A stretch of 64,000 nucleotides of DNA from Thermodesulfovibrionales bacterium (GCA_031082155.1 JAVHLL010000001.1:147252-211251); one strand, 5' to 3'. Shown: positions 25,362 to 32,771, counted from the stretch's first letter. Notes: generated by a model not told the origin, from the letters alone. Numbers and translations are program-made.

Positions 25362-25509
25362 GGATATGGTTCTATTTTCTGAAACCAGATAAACTCCCTT
25401 TTCTCTGTAAATGCTTTTATTTGACTGTAATGTTTTCACTCAATTCCTACGTGAGGCTTCCGCTTCGTCTTCTGCCCGTGATCTGGCTTCAGAAAATTGA
25501 ACCATATCC
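25362..25509. repeat. Conserved-core repeat with 29-bp locus-specific inverted arms, copy 2
   Basis: The arms at 25362-25390 (ggatatggttctattttctg...) and 25481-25509 pair with only two mismatches. The 90-bp core starts AAACTCCCTTTT and ends GCCCGTG, exactly as in the element at 23438-23606. It contains the shared CTTCCGCTTCGTCTT block but lacks about 15 bp near its right end. Arm sequences of the two copies are unrelated. It lies between the tupC terminator and the fluoride riboswitch. Confidence 0.75.
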
Positions 25510-25567
25510 CTATATCATGGAATGATATCCATTGACAAGAATAATTTCATGGTAGCATAATATCCAA

Positions 25568-25626
25568 CAGGCGATGGGGTTCGCCGTTAACTGTCTTTAT
25601 TATATAAGGAATGATGACCCCTACTC
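25568..25626 (+). promoter_or_regulatory. Fluoride riboswitch (crcB motif)
   Basis: GGCGATGGGG followed by TTCGCCGTTAACTG, a small variable stem (TCTTTATTATATAAGGA) and ATGATGACCCCTACT reproduces the conserved skeleton of the crcB RNA: the GGCGAUG start, the GUUCGCC pairing segment and the UGAUGAC-CCUAC end. The RNA binds fluoride with Mg2+ and turns on detoxification genes. The first downstream gene is a cation/proton antiporter and the second a universal stress protein, both known partners of this riboswitch class. Confidence 0.87.
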
Positions 25627-25708
25627 TGTCAGCAAAGAACTAAGAGCAGAGAGCAGAAGCCAAAGCAAACGAACCTCTTGAGGCTTTGTAGACAAAGTAG
25701 GGGTTTTT
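25618..25708 (+). terminator. Riboswitch-controlled terminator
   Basis: CCCCTACT at 25618-25625, the 3' end of the fluoride aptamer, is exactly complementary to AGTAGGGG at 25696-25703, which runs straight into TTTTT (25704-25708). Without fluoride these should pair and stop transcription; fluoride binding would hold the 5' segment in the aptamer and allow read-through. Two further hairpins (GGCAGCATGCTGCC and ATCCCTCCTGAGGGAT) lie between this point and the antiporter start and have no T-run. Confidence 0.7.
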
Positions 25709-25796
25709 AGTTTCAGCAAGGCAGCATGCTGCCTGCCTTGTAACCCATCCCTCCTGAGGGATGAGGCAGAATGAAGGTTGATTCAACGGAGGTATT

Positions 25797-26918
25797 TTGG
25801 AAAACCAGTGGTTTCAGGCAGCGTTATGGATGGGGCTTGCGCTTGTCGCAACCCTTCTTTCTGTAAGGATTGCAATTTCGATTGCATTGCTCGAAATAAT
25901 GGTCGGGGTGATCGGCGGGAATTACCTCCCTCTTGAGAGGACGGAATGGGTAAATTTTTTGGCGGGGGTTGGGAGTATTCTTCTCACTTTTCTTGCGGGC
26001 GCTGAAGTAGACCCTGTAGTTCTGAAAAATAAATTCAAAGAGAGCATGACCATCGGGGTATTGAGCTTCCTCGCACCGTTTCTCTGCGTTATGGCTTATG
26101 CATATTATGTTGCCGGATGGAGTCTCCCTGAATCACAGATCGCAGGTATTGCACTTTCAACAACCTCTGTGGCTGTCATTTATTCCGTGATGATAGAGTC
26201 TGGGTACAACCAAACAGAGCTTGGGAAAATCATCATTGCAGCAACATTTATCACCGATCTCGGGACTGTCCTGGCCTTGGGAATTTTATTTGCTAACTAC
26301 AACTGGCATATGTTGGGATTCATTCTTGTAATGGGTGTCGTATTATTTTTTCTTCCAAAATTCACCCCTTGGTTTTTCAGAAAAGTCGGTAGCCGTATTA
26401 GCGAACCTGAGACAAAATTCATCTTTCTCGTACTCTTCGGACTTGGTGCGCTCGCTGTTATGGCAAAGAGTGAAGCGGTGCTTCCCGCATACCTTGTAGG
26501 CATGGTTCTCGCTCCGTTTTTTTTGGTGAACAAAACACTCAGCCACAGGATGCGTGTTACCGCGTTTACGATGCTTACCCCTTTTTATTTTCTCAAGGCA
26601 GGTTCACTGGTAAAACTGTCAGCGGTATGGAGCAGCGCACTCTTGATAGGGGTTTTTCTTTTGATAAAGGTTGTGGCGAAATTCATCGGCATATGGCCGA
26701 CAATGGAAATATTCAGGTTCACAAAGAAGGAGAATATGTACACAACCCTGCTGATGTCAACCGGCCTCACATTCGGTTCAATCTCAGCACTCTTCGGATT
26801 AACAAACGGGATAATAAACCAGGAGCAATATACAATCCTCCTGACGGCTGTTATACTTTCAGCAGTAGTACCGACGATAATTGCACAGAAGTGGTTTCAA
26901 CCAGAGATGAAAAAATAA
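25797..26918 (+). CDS. Fluoride-responsive cation/proton antiporter (CPA2/KefB-like)
   Basis: The 373-residue protein is made of about eleven to twelve membrane helices and belongs to the Na+/H+ exchanger (CPA2) fold, with LLTFLAGAEVDPVVLKNKF and GIALSTTSVAVIYSVMIESG in the positions where this family has its ion-binding acidic and unwound-helix residues. No C-terminal TrkA-N domain is present, unlike KefB/C. It sits directly behind the fluoride riboswitch, so it is presumably induced by fluoride and helps ion or pH balance under that stress. Start is a TTG seven bases after GGAGG. Confidence 0.85.
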   Translation: MENQWFQAALWMGLALVATLLSVRIAISIALLEIMVGVIGGNYLPLERTEWVNFLAGVGSILLTFLAGAEVDPVVLKNKFKESMTIGVLSFLAPFLCVMAYAYYVAGWSLPESQIAGIALSTTSVAVIYSVMIESGYNQTELGKIIIAATFITDLGTVLALGILFANYNWHMLGFILVMGVVLFFLPKFTPWFFRKVGSRISEPETKFIFLVLFGLGALAVMAKSEAVLPAYLVGMVLAPFFLVNKTLSHRMRVTAFTMLTPFYFLKAGSLVKLSAVWSSALLIGVFLLIKVVAKFIGIWPTMEIFRFTKKENMYTTLLMSTGLTFGSISALFGLTNGIINQEQYTILLTAVILSAVVPTIIAQKWFQPEMKK

Positions 26919-26945
26919 ATTGTTCCTTCAAATTAAACCAGGAAA

Positions 26946-27008
26946 TTGTCACCCTGAGCTTGTCGAAGGGTGATATGTTTGTCATGATTCGACAAGCTCA
27001 CCATGACA
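26946..27008. repeat. REP-like palindromic repeat
   Basis: TTGTCACCCTGAGCTTGTCG followed by AAGGGTGA, and then an inverted CATGATTCGACAAGCTCACC ATGACA, forms the widespread CCTGAGCTTGTCGAA-type palindromic repeat. It lies between the antiporter and the universal stress protein and may act as an RNA hairpin in their transcript. Confidence 0.7.
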
Positions 27009-27064
27009 TTTGGGTACCCGCTGGAAGTATGAAATTATCAATTCTATAGAAAGGAGCAACAGAG

Positions 27065-27487
27065 ATGTTCAAGAAAATCCTTATCGCCAATGACGGTTCT
27101 GAAGGAGCCAAAAAAGCACTGAAAACCGCTATTGATCTTGCAGATAAATATAACGCTGAACTTCACAGTATATCGGTAGAAGAGGGGGTGCCGCACTATG
27201 CGGCAACGATCGGTGAGGTGGAAGAGTATCGGAGGGAAGCGAACGGCTTTTTCCATACCATTAATGACGAGGCGGCAGAAGAGGCGAAAAAAGCCGGTAT
27301 CACACTCCATGTAAAAGTGCAGGCCGGCCATGAAGTCGAGACGATTGTAAATTATGCAAAGGAAGGCAATTTCGATCTGCTTGTCATCGGTTTCATGGGA
27401 CATTCAAAGATATTCGGAAGAGTATGGGGATCAACCTCACAGAATATCACAAAGCTTTCTCCCTGTACCGTAATTGTGGTGAAATAA
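27065..27487 (+). CDS. Universal stress protein (UspA family)
   Basis: The 140-residue single-domain protein begins KILIANDGSEGAKKAL and ends with the ATP-binding signature GFMGHSKIFGRVWGSTSQNI, the G-2x-G-9x-G-S/T pattern of ATP-binding UspA proteins. AAAGGAG precedes the ATG. It lies 146 bp behind the antiporter on the same strand and is probably read from the same fluoride-controlled transcript, as other Usp genes linked to this riboswitch are. Confidence 0.93.
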   Translation: MFKKILIANDGSEGAKKALKTAIDLADKYNAELHSISVEEGVPHYAATIGEVEEYRREANGFFHTINDEAAEEAKKAGITLHVKVQAGHEVETIVNYAKEGNFDLLVIGFMGHSKIFGRVWGSTSQNITKLSPCTVIVVK

Positions 27488-27512
27488 TTGCGTTATATTT
27501 TTTGATTTACTA

Positions 27513-27657
27513 AACCTAAATTGAGCGATTTGTTATGTATAAACCGTTAAAAATTGTCATTCTGAGCGAAGCGAAGAATCTCTCTTTAGGTGTGTAAGAT
27601 TGCCACGTCGCTCCGCTCCTCGCAATGACAACCTAAAAGAATCGCTCAATTCAGGTT
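27513..27657. repeat. Nested inverted-repeat element (TCATTCTGAGCG type)
   Basis: The inner arms TGTCATTCTGAGCGAAGCGA... (27555-27581) and ...CGCTCCTCGCAATGACA (27598-27630) are the common genomic repeat seen in many bacteria. Outside them is a second pair of 18-bp arms, AACCTAAATTGAGCGATT (27513-27530) and AATCGCTCAATTCAGGTT (27640-27657), with one mismatch, not shared with other copies in the window. It lies between the convergent usp and tunR-like genes. Confidence 0.75.
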
Positions 27658-27680
27658 AAAAAAAGTTGTTCTTTTGTTTA

Positions 27681-28778
27681 TCAGTCGATATGCAGTACCA
27701 CGGCAAAGCTGTTGAATATTGCCCACACCCGGTCATTTTTCTTAAAACCAGTCAAGCGTGTATTTTCAGTGGTAACAATAGAGCACAATTCCGTTCCGTC
27801 CGAAATGCGCACGACATACTCTGTTGTTAGTTTGCCTTTATTGATGCGTGTAATGGTCCCGATAAACCGGTTTTCCGCTGAGGATTCGGGTTCCCTATCG
27901 TTTTTCTGAAGAATTACCCACGGGGCTTTTACCTCTGCGGTAATCAAATATCCCGTTTTAAGTCCGAGTCGTGAAAGGCTGTCATTGGTGATTATTGTTG
28001 TTACTATATCTCCGCTCATCGTAATCATTTCCACTTTTGCCTGAATGTCTCCCTTTTTGATGGAACTGATTTTACCGAAAAAGCTATTACGGGCGCTTGT
28101 TTTTCGATGTGATTCCTTTTCAATAAAGTGTTTTGCCACCTGCCGCATATCAGCATCAGAAAAGTCAACATAGGAAGCCGTCATGTTGAGCGTGGAATGG
28201 CCCAATATCTTTTGCACAACCGGCAAGGGCATATTGCTCTGCATGAGTTCTATGGCCCGTGATCTCCGTATGCTTTCCGGAGCGCCCATGCTGGGGGGAA
28301 TGCCTGAGTCTATTGCCCGTTCATAAAATTTGCGGCGAACATGACCGGGGTCCACTTTGAAGAAGCTGCCCAAATAATTTTTGAAGGCAGGGTTATCCAG
28401 TGAAGACTTAATTTCTTCAGAGAGCGCCTCGGGTATCCGGACTTCTCGCACCGGACGACCTTTTTTCTTTTCTTTCCCCCCCAAAAACACCAAGTGATGT
28501 TTGAAATCGACATCTTGAAAGGGATTAAGGGCCAGCACTTCGTTCAGCTTGCCTCCGGTGTAGCGGATCAGAAGGAATATCAGCAAGATGCGCCTGCGGG
28601 ACAAATGAACATCAGCCCGTGGCGCTCCATCTGCCCAGCTTCGAAATGACTGCTCCAGGCGATTCATCTGCACCGTATCAAGACAGTGGGATTCATTCGG
28701 CATTGAGACAATGCATGCGTGGCTTGTTCGCTCGGTCATCGAGGACTGTGTCCCTTGTTTTTTATCGCGAAACATCAC
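27681..28778 (-). CDS. TunR-like tungstate/molybdate regulator: integrase-type domain plus two Mop domains
   Basis: Residues 1-225 resemble a phage-integrase catalytic domain, keeping ILGHSTLNMTASYVDF (H194, Y203) and IRRS (R171). However, the first catalytic Arg is Lys (TGGKLNE, K77) and the HxxR histidine is Glu (E168), so recombination is unlikely. Residues about 231-292 and 302-365 are two Mop/TOBE oxyanion-binding domains (NSFFGKISSIKKGDI, NRFIGTITRINKGKL). This architecture matches TunR, the tungstate-responsive regulator described in sulfate reducers that controls tup genes. A tup block lies 2.5 kb away. No clear ribosome site supports the first ATG; later ATGs (codons 14, 26) are possible. 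Confidence 0.82.
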   Translation of the reverse strand: MMFRDKKQGTQSSMTERTSHACIVSMPNESHCLDTVQMNRLEQSFRSWADGAPRADVHLSRRRILLIFLLIRYTGGKLNEVLALNPFQDVDFKHHLVFLGGKEKKKGRPVREVRIPEALSEEIKSSLDNPAFKNYLGSFFKVDPGHVRRKFYERAIDSGIPPSMGAPESIRRSRAIELMQSNMPLPVVQKILGHSTLNMTASYVDFSDADMRQVAKHFIEKESHRKTSARNSFFGKISSIKKGDIQAKVEMITMSGDIVTTIITNDSLSRLGLKTGYLITAEVKAPWVILQKNDREPESSAENRFIGTITRINKGKLTTEYVVRISDGTELCSIVTTENTRLTGFKKNDRVWAIFNSFAVVLHID

Positions 28779-28869
28779 TCATTATTATAACAGTGACGAC
28801 CACAGATTGTTTCTCTGAGTCACTCACTAAATCCATGTCCTAAAAGTATAAAATTTGTTTCCTGTCCTA

Positions 28870-28898
28870 TTGACATCTGAAATGTTATATGATAATGT
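28870..28898 (+). promoter_or_regulatory. Promoter of the TauE-like gene
   Basis: TTGACA (28870-28875) and TAATGT (28893-28898) with a 17-bp spacer give a near-consensus sigma-70 promoter 60 bp before the start codon, divergent from the TunR-like gene. Confidence 0.7.
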
Positions 28899-28923
28899 TA
28901 TTAACACGATAATTATATTATTC

Positions 28924-28941
28924 ATGTTAATAGTTTAACAT
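28924..28941. promoter_or_regulatory. Candidate operator ATGTTAA-TAGT-TTAACAT
   Basis: A perfect 7-bp inverted repeat lies about 20 bp downstream of the predicted transcription start of the TauE-like gene, where a repressor would block elongation. A similar TTAA-rich half-site (GTTATTAAC) overlaps the -10. Confidence 0.45.
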
Positions 28942-28957
28942 AGTTAAGGAGGTTCTT

Positions 28958-29920
28958 ATGTATTTTGAGACCGCCGGAGTCGAGGTTGCTCCGTGGATTC
29001 CTCCCCTTGTGGCACTGGTTGTCTCTTTCTTTACCTCCATGGGCGGAGTTTCAGGTGCTTTCCTTTTATTACCATTCCAGATGAGTTACCTCAATTTCAC
29101 AAGCCCATCTGTGAGCGCTACCAATTTTGTCTTTAATATTGTTGCGATTCCGAGCGGAGTATACCGTTACCTCAAGGAAGGGAGAATGGCATGGCCATTG
29201 ACGTGGGTTGTCATTATAGGAACCCTCCCCGGCGTCTTCATAGGATACTATCTCAGAGTTCTGTATCTTCCCGATCCGAGGGCTTTCAAGCTCTTCGTAG
29301 GATGTGTACTGCTCTATATAGGCGTGCGCCTTATCTATGAACTGACGGGAAAAGCCTCGGCAGGGAAGTCAAAGATGAAGGCTCTCGAAGATAAATTCAG
29401 GGAAAGAACTAAACAGATTAAAGACCAACAAAAAAGCAGAGTGGCGTCCGGTCTTCCTCCGGAGGCTGTCGTTAAAACCATCTCGGCAAGTTTTACAAGG
29501 ATAGAATACGAGTTCTGGGGAGAAAGGTTCTCATACAGCACAATAGCCATGTTTTTCCTTGCTTTTTTTGTAGGGGTTATTGGCGGCACTTATGGGATAG
29601 GCGGCGGAGCCATTATTGCGCCATTCTGCGTTGCGGTATTCCATCTGCCCGTTTATACAATTGCAGGCGCCGCCCTAATGGGTACATTAATAACTTCAGT
29701 GGCAGGGGTACTTTTCTACAGCATAATACCCGCCAAGGCCGGGATGGCGACTTCACCTGACTGGCTGCTCGGATTTCTTTTTGGCGCAGGCGGATTTGTC
29801 GGCATATACCTCGGCGCACGGTTTCAGAAATTTGTACCGCAAAAGACTATTAAATTAATGCTGGGTACGATTATTATTTTTCTTGCCCTGAGATATATCT
29901 CGCAGTATTTTCTGAAGTAA
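28958..29920 (+). CDS. TauE/SafE-family membrane transporter
   Basis: The 320 residues contain about eight helices in two halves, with the paired glycine-rich motifs typical of the family (SFFTSMGGVSGAFLLLPF at about residue 24 and GVIGGTYGIGGGAIIAPF at about 207). A charged cytoplasmic insert of about 60 residues (130-190) separates the halves. TauE/SafE proteins export sulfite, sulfoacetate or other sulfur-containing organic anions; the substrate here is unknown. AAGGAGG lies upstream. The gene is divergent from the TunR-like regulator. Confidence 0.9.
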   Translation: MYFETAGVEVAPWIPPLVALVVSFFTSMGGVSGAFLLLPFQMSYLNFTSPSVSATNFVFNIVAIPSGVYRYLKEGRMAWPLTWVVIIGTLPGVFIGYYLRVLYLPDPRAFKLFVGCVLLYIGVRLIYELTGKASAGKSKMKALEDKFRERTKQIKDQQKSRVASGLPPEAVVKTISASFTRIEYEFWGERFSYSTIAMFFLAFFVGVIGGTYGIGGGAIIAPFCVAVFHLPVYTIAGAALMGTLITSVAGVLFYSIIPAKAGMATSPDWLLGFLFGAGGFVGIYLGARFQKFVPQKTIKLMLGTIIIFLALRYISQYFLK

Positions 29921-29941
29921 AAAAGGGAATCTTGTAATAGT

Positions 29942-30793
29942 ATGCGCAAGCTCGGAGTCCATACCTCTATCTCAGGAGGCCTTCACCTCAGCCTGGAGAG
30001 GGCCCATGCACTCGGCTGCACCACGATGCAGATATTCTCCCATAATCCGAGGGGATGGGCAGTGAAGGAGATTACTGCGGAGGCCGCTGCGCAATTCATA
30101 TCCCTGAGAGCGCAGTATGATATCTCCCCGGTATATATTCATGCCTCGTACCTCATTAACCTTGCAACACATGAGAGAATGCTTCAGAAAAAATCAGTTG
30201 GATTGCTGATTGAGGAAATGAACCGGGCCGATGCAATCGGTGCTGAGTACGTAATTCTTCATGCAGGCAGTTCGTCAACTGATGCGGCGCAGGTTGCCCG
30301 GAAAAGGGCAATCGGGGCGCTGAATGTAGTCGCGCGGCAGGGGAAGTGGAGGGTTGGTCTCCTCATAGAAAATACTGCGGGAGAGCGGGGGGATATTTCC
30401 TCGCTGATGACCGAACTCTCCGAAATTATGGAAGGCGTGCATGGATCGTTGATCGGAGGGGTGTGTATTGATACCGCCCATGCCTTTGCCGCCGGGTACA
30501 ATATCAGGAGTGCTGAAGGGGCCGAGATACTTCGGGATGAAATTCTCCGGTACCTCGGACAGAACTCTGTGAAACTCATCCACCTCAACGACTCGAAAAG
30601 GGCTGCAGGGTCGCATGTCGACCGGCATGAACACATCGGCTGCGGGAATATCGGGAGTGCAGGACTGCGGCAGTTCATCACCGGTGTGCATTTCTCCGGT
30701 ATTCCTCTTATCCTCGAAACACCGAAGAAAAATGACTCGGACGACATCCGGAATCTCCGCAGGGTGCGGAAGATGCTCGAAAGAGAACTTTAG
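29942..30793 (+). CDS. nfo: Deoxyribonuclease IV (AP endonuclease, Nfo)
   Basis: The 283-residue TIM-barrel enzyme cuts DNA at abasic sites. It begins KLGVHTSISGGLHLSLERA, and has YVILHAGS, LLIENTAGE, GVCIDTAHAFAAGY and LIHLNDSKRAAGSHVDRHEHIGCG, covering the metal-binding His, Glu and Asp residues of the three-zinc site. Length matches the E. coli protein. It follows TauE after 21 bp and is probably in the same transcript. Confidence 0.95.
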   Translation: MRKLGVHTSISGGLHLSLERAHALGCTTMQIFSHNPRGWAVKEITAEAAAQFISLRAQYDISPVYIHASYLINLATHERMLQKKSVGLLIEEMNRADAIGAEYVILHAGSSSTDAAQVARKRAIGALNVVARQGKWRVGLLIENTAGERGDISSLMTELSEIMEGVHGSLIGGVCIDTAHAFAAGYNIRSAEGAEILRDEILRYLGQNSVKLIHLNDSKRAAGSHVDRHEHIGCGNIGSAGLRQFITGVHFSGIPLILETPKKNDSDDIRNLRRVRKMLEREL

Positions 30794-30802
30794 TTTACTG
30801 TT

Positions 30803-30820
30803 TGAGAACAGCTGTTCTTA
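30803..30820. promoter_or_regulatory. Palindromic operator candidate TGAGAACAGCTGTTCTTA
   Basis: The core GAACAGCTGTTC is a perfect 12-bp palindrome, and a further half-site CTGTTCTTAA occurs at 30850-30859, just upstream of the consensus promoter for the winged-helix gene. This is a likely binding site for that regulator itself. Confidence 0.5.
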
Positions 30821-30873
30821 ATATAGGATCGTTCACAAAAATGCACTATCTGTTCTTAAATGTAATTTTTTTG

Positions 30874-30902
30874 TTGACAAATGGAATTTAATGCGGTATA
30901 AA
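30874..30902 (+). promoter_or_regulatory. Consensus promoter giving a probable leaderless mRNA
   Basis: TTGACA (30874-30879) and TATAAA (30897-30902) have the ideal 17-bp spacing. The start codon at 30910 lies seven bases after the -10, so transcription should begin at or next to the ATG. Confidence 0.75.
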
Positions 30903-30909
30903 TGATTAT

Positions 30910-31455
30910 ATGTTGAAAAGTTTATTCTCATCATCCATACGGGCGGATGTTCTCTCACTCCTTCTTAACAGCCCTGACGAACAATTCTATATCAGGGAAA
31001 TTGCCAAGCTTCTCAGAAAGAATCCATCGGGCATCAAACGGGAACTGGACAATCTCGAAAAGATGGAAATCGTGACAAGCGAAAGGATCGTGAACCTGAA
31101 ATATTTTCAGGCAAACACGGAATCGCCACTGTTTTCGGAACTGAAAAACCTCATCACCAAATCCCTCGGACTCCCCGGTGCGCTCAAGGCAGTTATCCGT
31201 GCCGCAGGGGCAAAATCTGCCTTTATTTATGGCCAGTATGCTGAGGGAGATAACGGAAGAGCGGTTGACCTTTTTGTTATCGGAGCATCATCATCGCTCA
31301 CACGGGAGTTAAAAGACCTGGAAAAAAGGTTCGAACAGAAGATCAACTGCACGATGATAGAGGAAGACGAGTATAAACAGAAAAAGAAAAAGGGCGACTC
31401 AAACTTGAAAAGAATTTTGTCAGGGAAAAGGATCACGCTTATAGGAAGACTCTAA
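30910..31455 (+). CDS. Winged-helix regulator with degenerate nucleotidyltransferase domain
   Basis: The 181 residues start with a winged helix (1-75: ADVLSLLLNSPDEQFYIREIAKLLRKNPSGIKRELDNLEK). A domain follows (about 95-181) reminiscent of minimal nucleotidyltransferases, with FIYGQYAEGDNGRAVDLFVIG in the place of the GSxAxGxxxxxSDxDL motif; the two catalytic Asp positions are not both kept, so it is probably inactive. The C-terminus is very Lys-rich (EYKQKKKKGDSNLKR). The gene has a consensus promoter, a palindromic operator and no 5' leader. Its target is unknown. Confidence 0.75.
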   Translation: MLKSLFSSSIRADVLSLLLNSPDEQFYIREIAKLLRKNPSGIKRELDNLEKMEIVTSERIVNLKYFQANTESPLFSELKNLITKSLGLPGALKAVIRAAGAKSAFIYGQYAEGDNGRAVDLFVIGASSSLTRELKDLEKRFEQKINCTMIEEDEYKQKKKKGDSNLKRILSGKRITLIGRL

Positions 31456-31525
31456 GCGTTCCGCATTCTGCATTTCTTTCATTAATAGAGCGAGAAATGC
31501 GGAGAAGAAAGGGGGTGAACAGAAC

Positions 31526-31588
31526 ATGGCGACCAAGAAACCAGTAGCAAAGAAAAAGACAGCGAAGAAGACCGCAAAGAAGAAATAA
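31526..31588 (+). CDS. Lysine-rich 20-residue protein
   Basis: A GGGGGTG ribosome site ten bases upstream of the ATG leads an open frame of 20 codons encoding MATKKPVAKKKTAKKTAKKK. It ends just before a textbook terminator, which supports real expression. Composition is that of a histone-H1-like tail. A hairpin with 8-bp arms (31470-31477 and 31493-31500) precedes it. Its role is unknown; coding status rests on the ribosome site, terminator and resemblance to the other small Lys-rich genes here. Confidence 0.55.
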   Translation: MATKKPVAKKKTAKKTAKKK

Positions 31589-31619
31589 TTTACCTCACCA
31601 TGTTGACACAGATATTTAT

Positions 31620-31643
31620 GGCTGGAGAAGATATTCTCCAGCC
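31620..31643 (+). terminator. Rho-independent terminator after the 20-residue gene
   Basis: A 10-bp perfect stem GGCTGGAGAA/TTCTCCAGCC with a 4-nt loop is followed by TTCTTTTT. Confidence 0.88.
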
Positions 31644-31700
31644 TTCTTTTTGCGGTCTTCTCCTCTATAAAACTCTATTCCGACGAAAAATTCAAGTAAA

Positions 31701-31901
31701 ATTTATAACTTATTGATAAATAAGGATATTAAAAATAGGGTAGCGTCTGAGCCTTGTCCAACTTTGCCACAAACGCCTGATATCCGGGAGAGGGAGGCGG
31801 ATTTTTCAGGGAATTATCAGGTCTGTGGCATATTCCGGTCTGTCGGGAACACTATGGGGATAATTATTGTAACTTATTGATAAATAAAGATATTAAATAT
31901 A
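31701..31901. repeat. Pair of direct repeats flanking 125 bp beside lpxC
   Basis: TAACTTATTGATAAATAA followed by RGATATTAAA occurs at about 31705-31732 and again at 31870-31897, differing by one base. The second copy overlaps the stop codon of lpxC. The segment between, which contains no gene that I can identify, could be an insertion bounded by a duplicated lpxC tail, or the pair could be an RNA or protein recognition site. Confidence 0.6.
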
Positions 31902-32771
31902 CGCAGGAGTTTCGACATGGCTCGCCTCTGCTATAAACTCCCAGTTTTCAGGATGGGAGAGGAGTTTTTTCATGAATTTCAGATTTGTAGTATGACCTGA
32001 CTTGTTCGCAACGATGTGGCCGTAAATAGGGTATCCGAGGAGCGATAAATCACCCATAAGATCAAGGATTTTGTGACGAACAAATTCGTCCTTGAACCTG
32101 AGCCCGGATCCGTTTAGAACGCCGTCTTCTCCGAGGATGATTGCATTCTCAAAGGAGCCTCCCCGTGCGAATCCGTTTGCCTTGAGATATTCGACGTCTT
32201 TCAGAAACCCGAAAGTCCGTGCCGGGGCTATCTCGACCGCAAAGTTTTCTTCAGTGAGTTCAATGCTCAGGTTCTGTTCACCGAGGAGATCGTGATTGAA
32301 ATGGATACGATAGGTGATATGTCGCCCGTTGTACGGAAGCGCCGCGATTTCGGCTTGACCGTCAGAAAGAAGAATAGGGTGCAAGATCCTGATGTAAGGC
32401 CTCTTCTTGCTCTGTTTCGCGATTCCGCCTTTCAGGATTAGGCTTGTCAATTCCATGGAGCTTCCATCCAGGATAGGGATTTCCGAACCATAAACTTCAA
32501 TGATCAGGTTGTCTATCCCGAGACCCGCGAGCGTTGCAAGGAGATGTTCTACCGTACGAATTTTGGCCCCGTTGAATCCGAGAGTAGTCGCAAAGGCGGT
32601 ATCCGTGACATAGTTTGCAGATGCCTTAATCGTGAGGTCCTTATCCTTGCGCATAAATATTATCCCGGTATCCCGGGGGGCAGGTTTCAGGCAGACCTTC
32701 GCATTCCGTCCGGTATGAAGCCCTATGCCCTCGAAGCTTACTTGCTGTTTTAATGTCCTCTGTAAACGCAT
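31893..32771 (-). CDS. lpxC: UDP-3-O-acyl-N-acetylglucosamine deacetylase LpxC
   Basis: LpxC catalyses the committed step of lipid A synthesis, removing acetate from UDP-3-O-acyl-GlcNAc using Zn2+. The 292 residues show the first zinc histidine in IRTVEHLLATLAGLGIDN (H76), the second domain's FEGIGLHTG-type start, and the later HKILDLMGDLSLLG that supplies the remaining zinc ligands and the catalytic His region. It establishes an LPS-containing outer membrane. It stands alone on the minus strand. Confidence 0.95.
   Translation of the reverse strand: MRLQRTLKQQVSFEGIGLHTGRNAKVCLKPAPRDTGIIFMRKDKDLTIKASANYVTDTAFATTLGFNGAKIRTVEHLLATLAGLGIDNLIIEVYGSEIPILDGSSMELTSLILKGGIAKQSKKRPYIRILHPILLSDGQAEIAALPYNGRHITYRIHFNHDLLGEQNLSIELTEENFAVEIAPARTFGFLKDVEYLKANGFARGGSFENAIILGEDGVLNGSGLRFKDEFVRHKILDLMGDLSLLGYPIYGHIVANKSGHTTNLKFMKKLLSHPENWEFIAEASHVETPAYI

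Noticed and set aside
27681..28778. Functional phage integrase, and hence a prophage or island boundary
   Set aside because: Two catalytic positions are replaced and two Mop domains are fused; no att-like repeats, tRNA target or phage genes are nearby. A regulator is the better reading.
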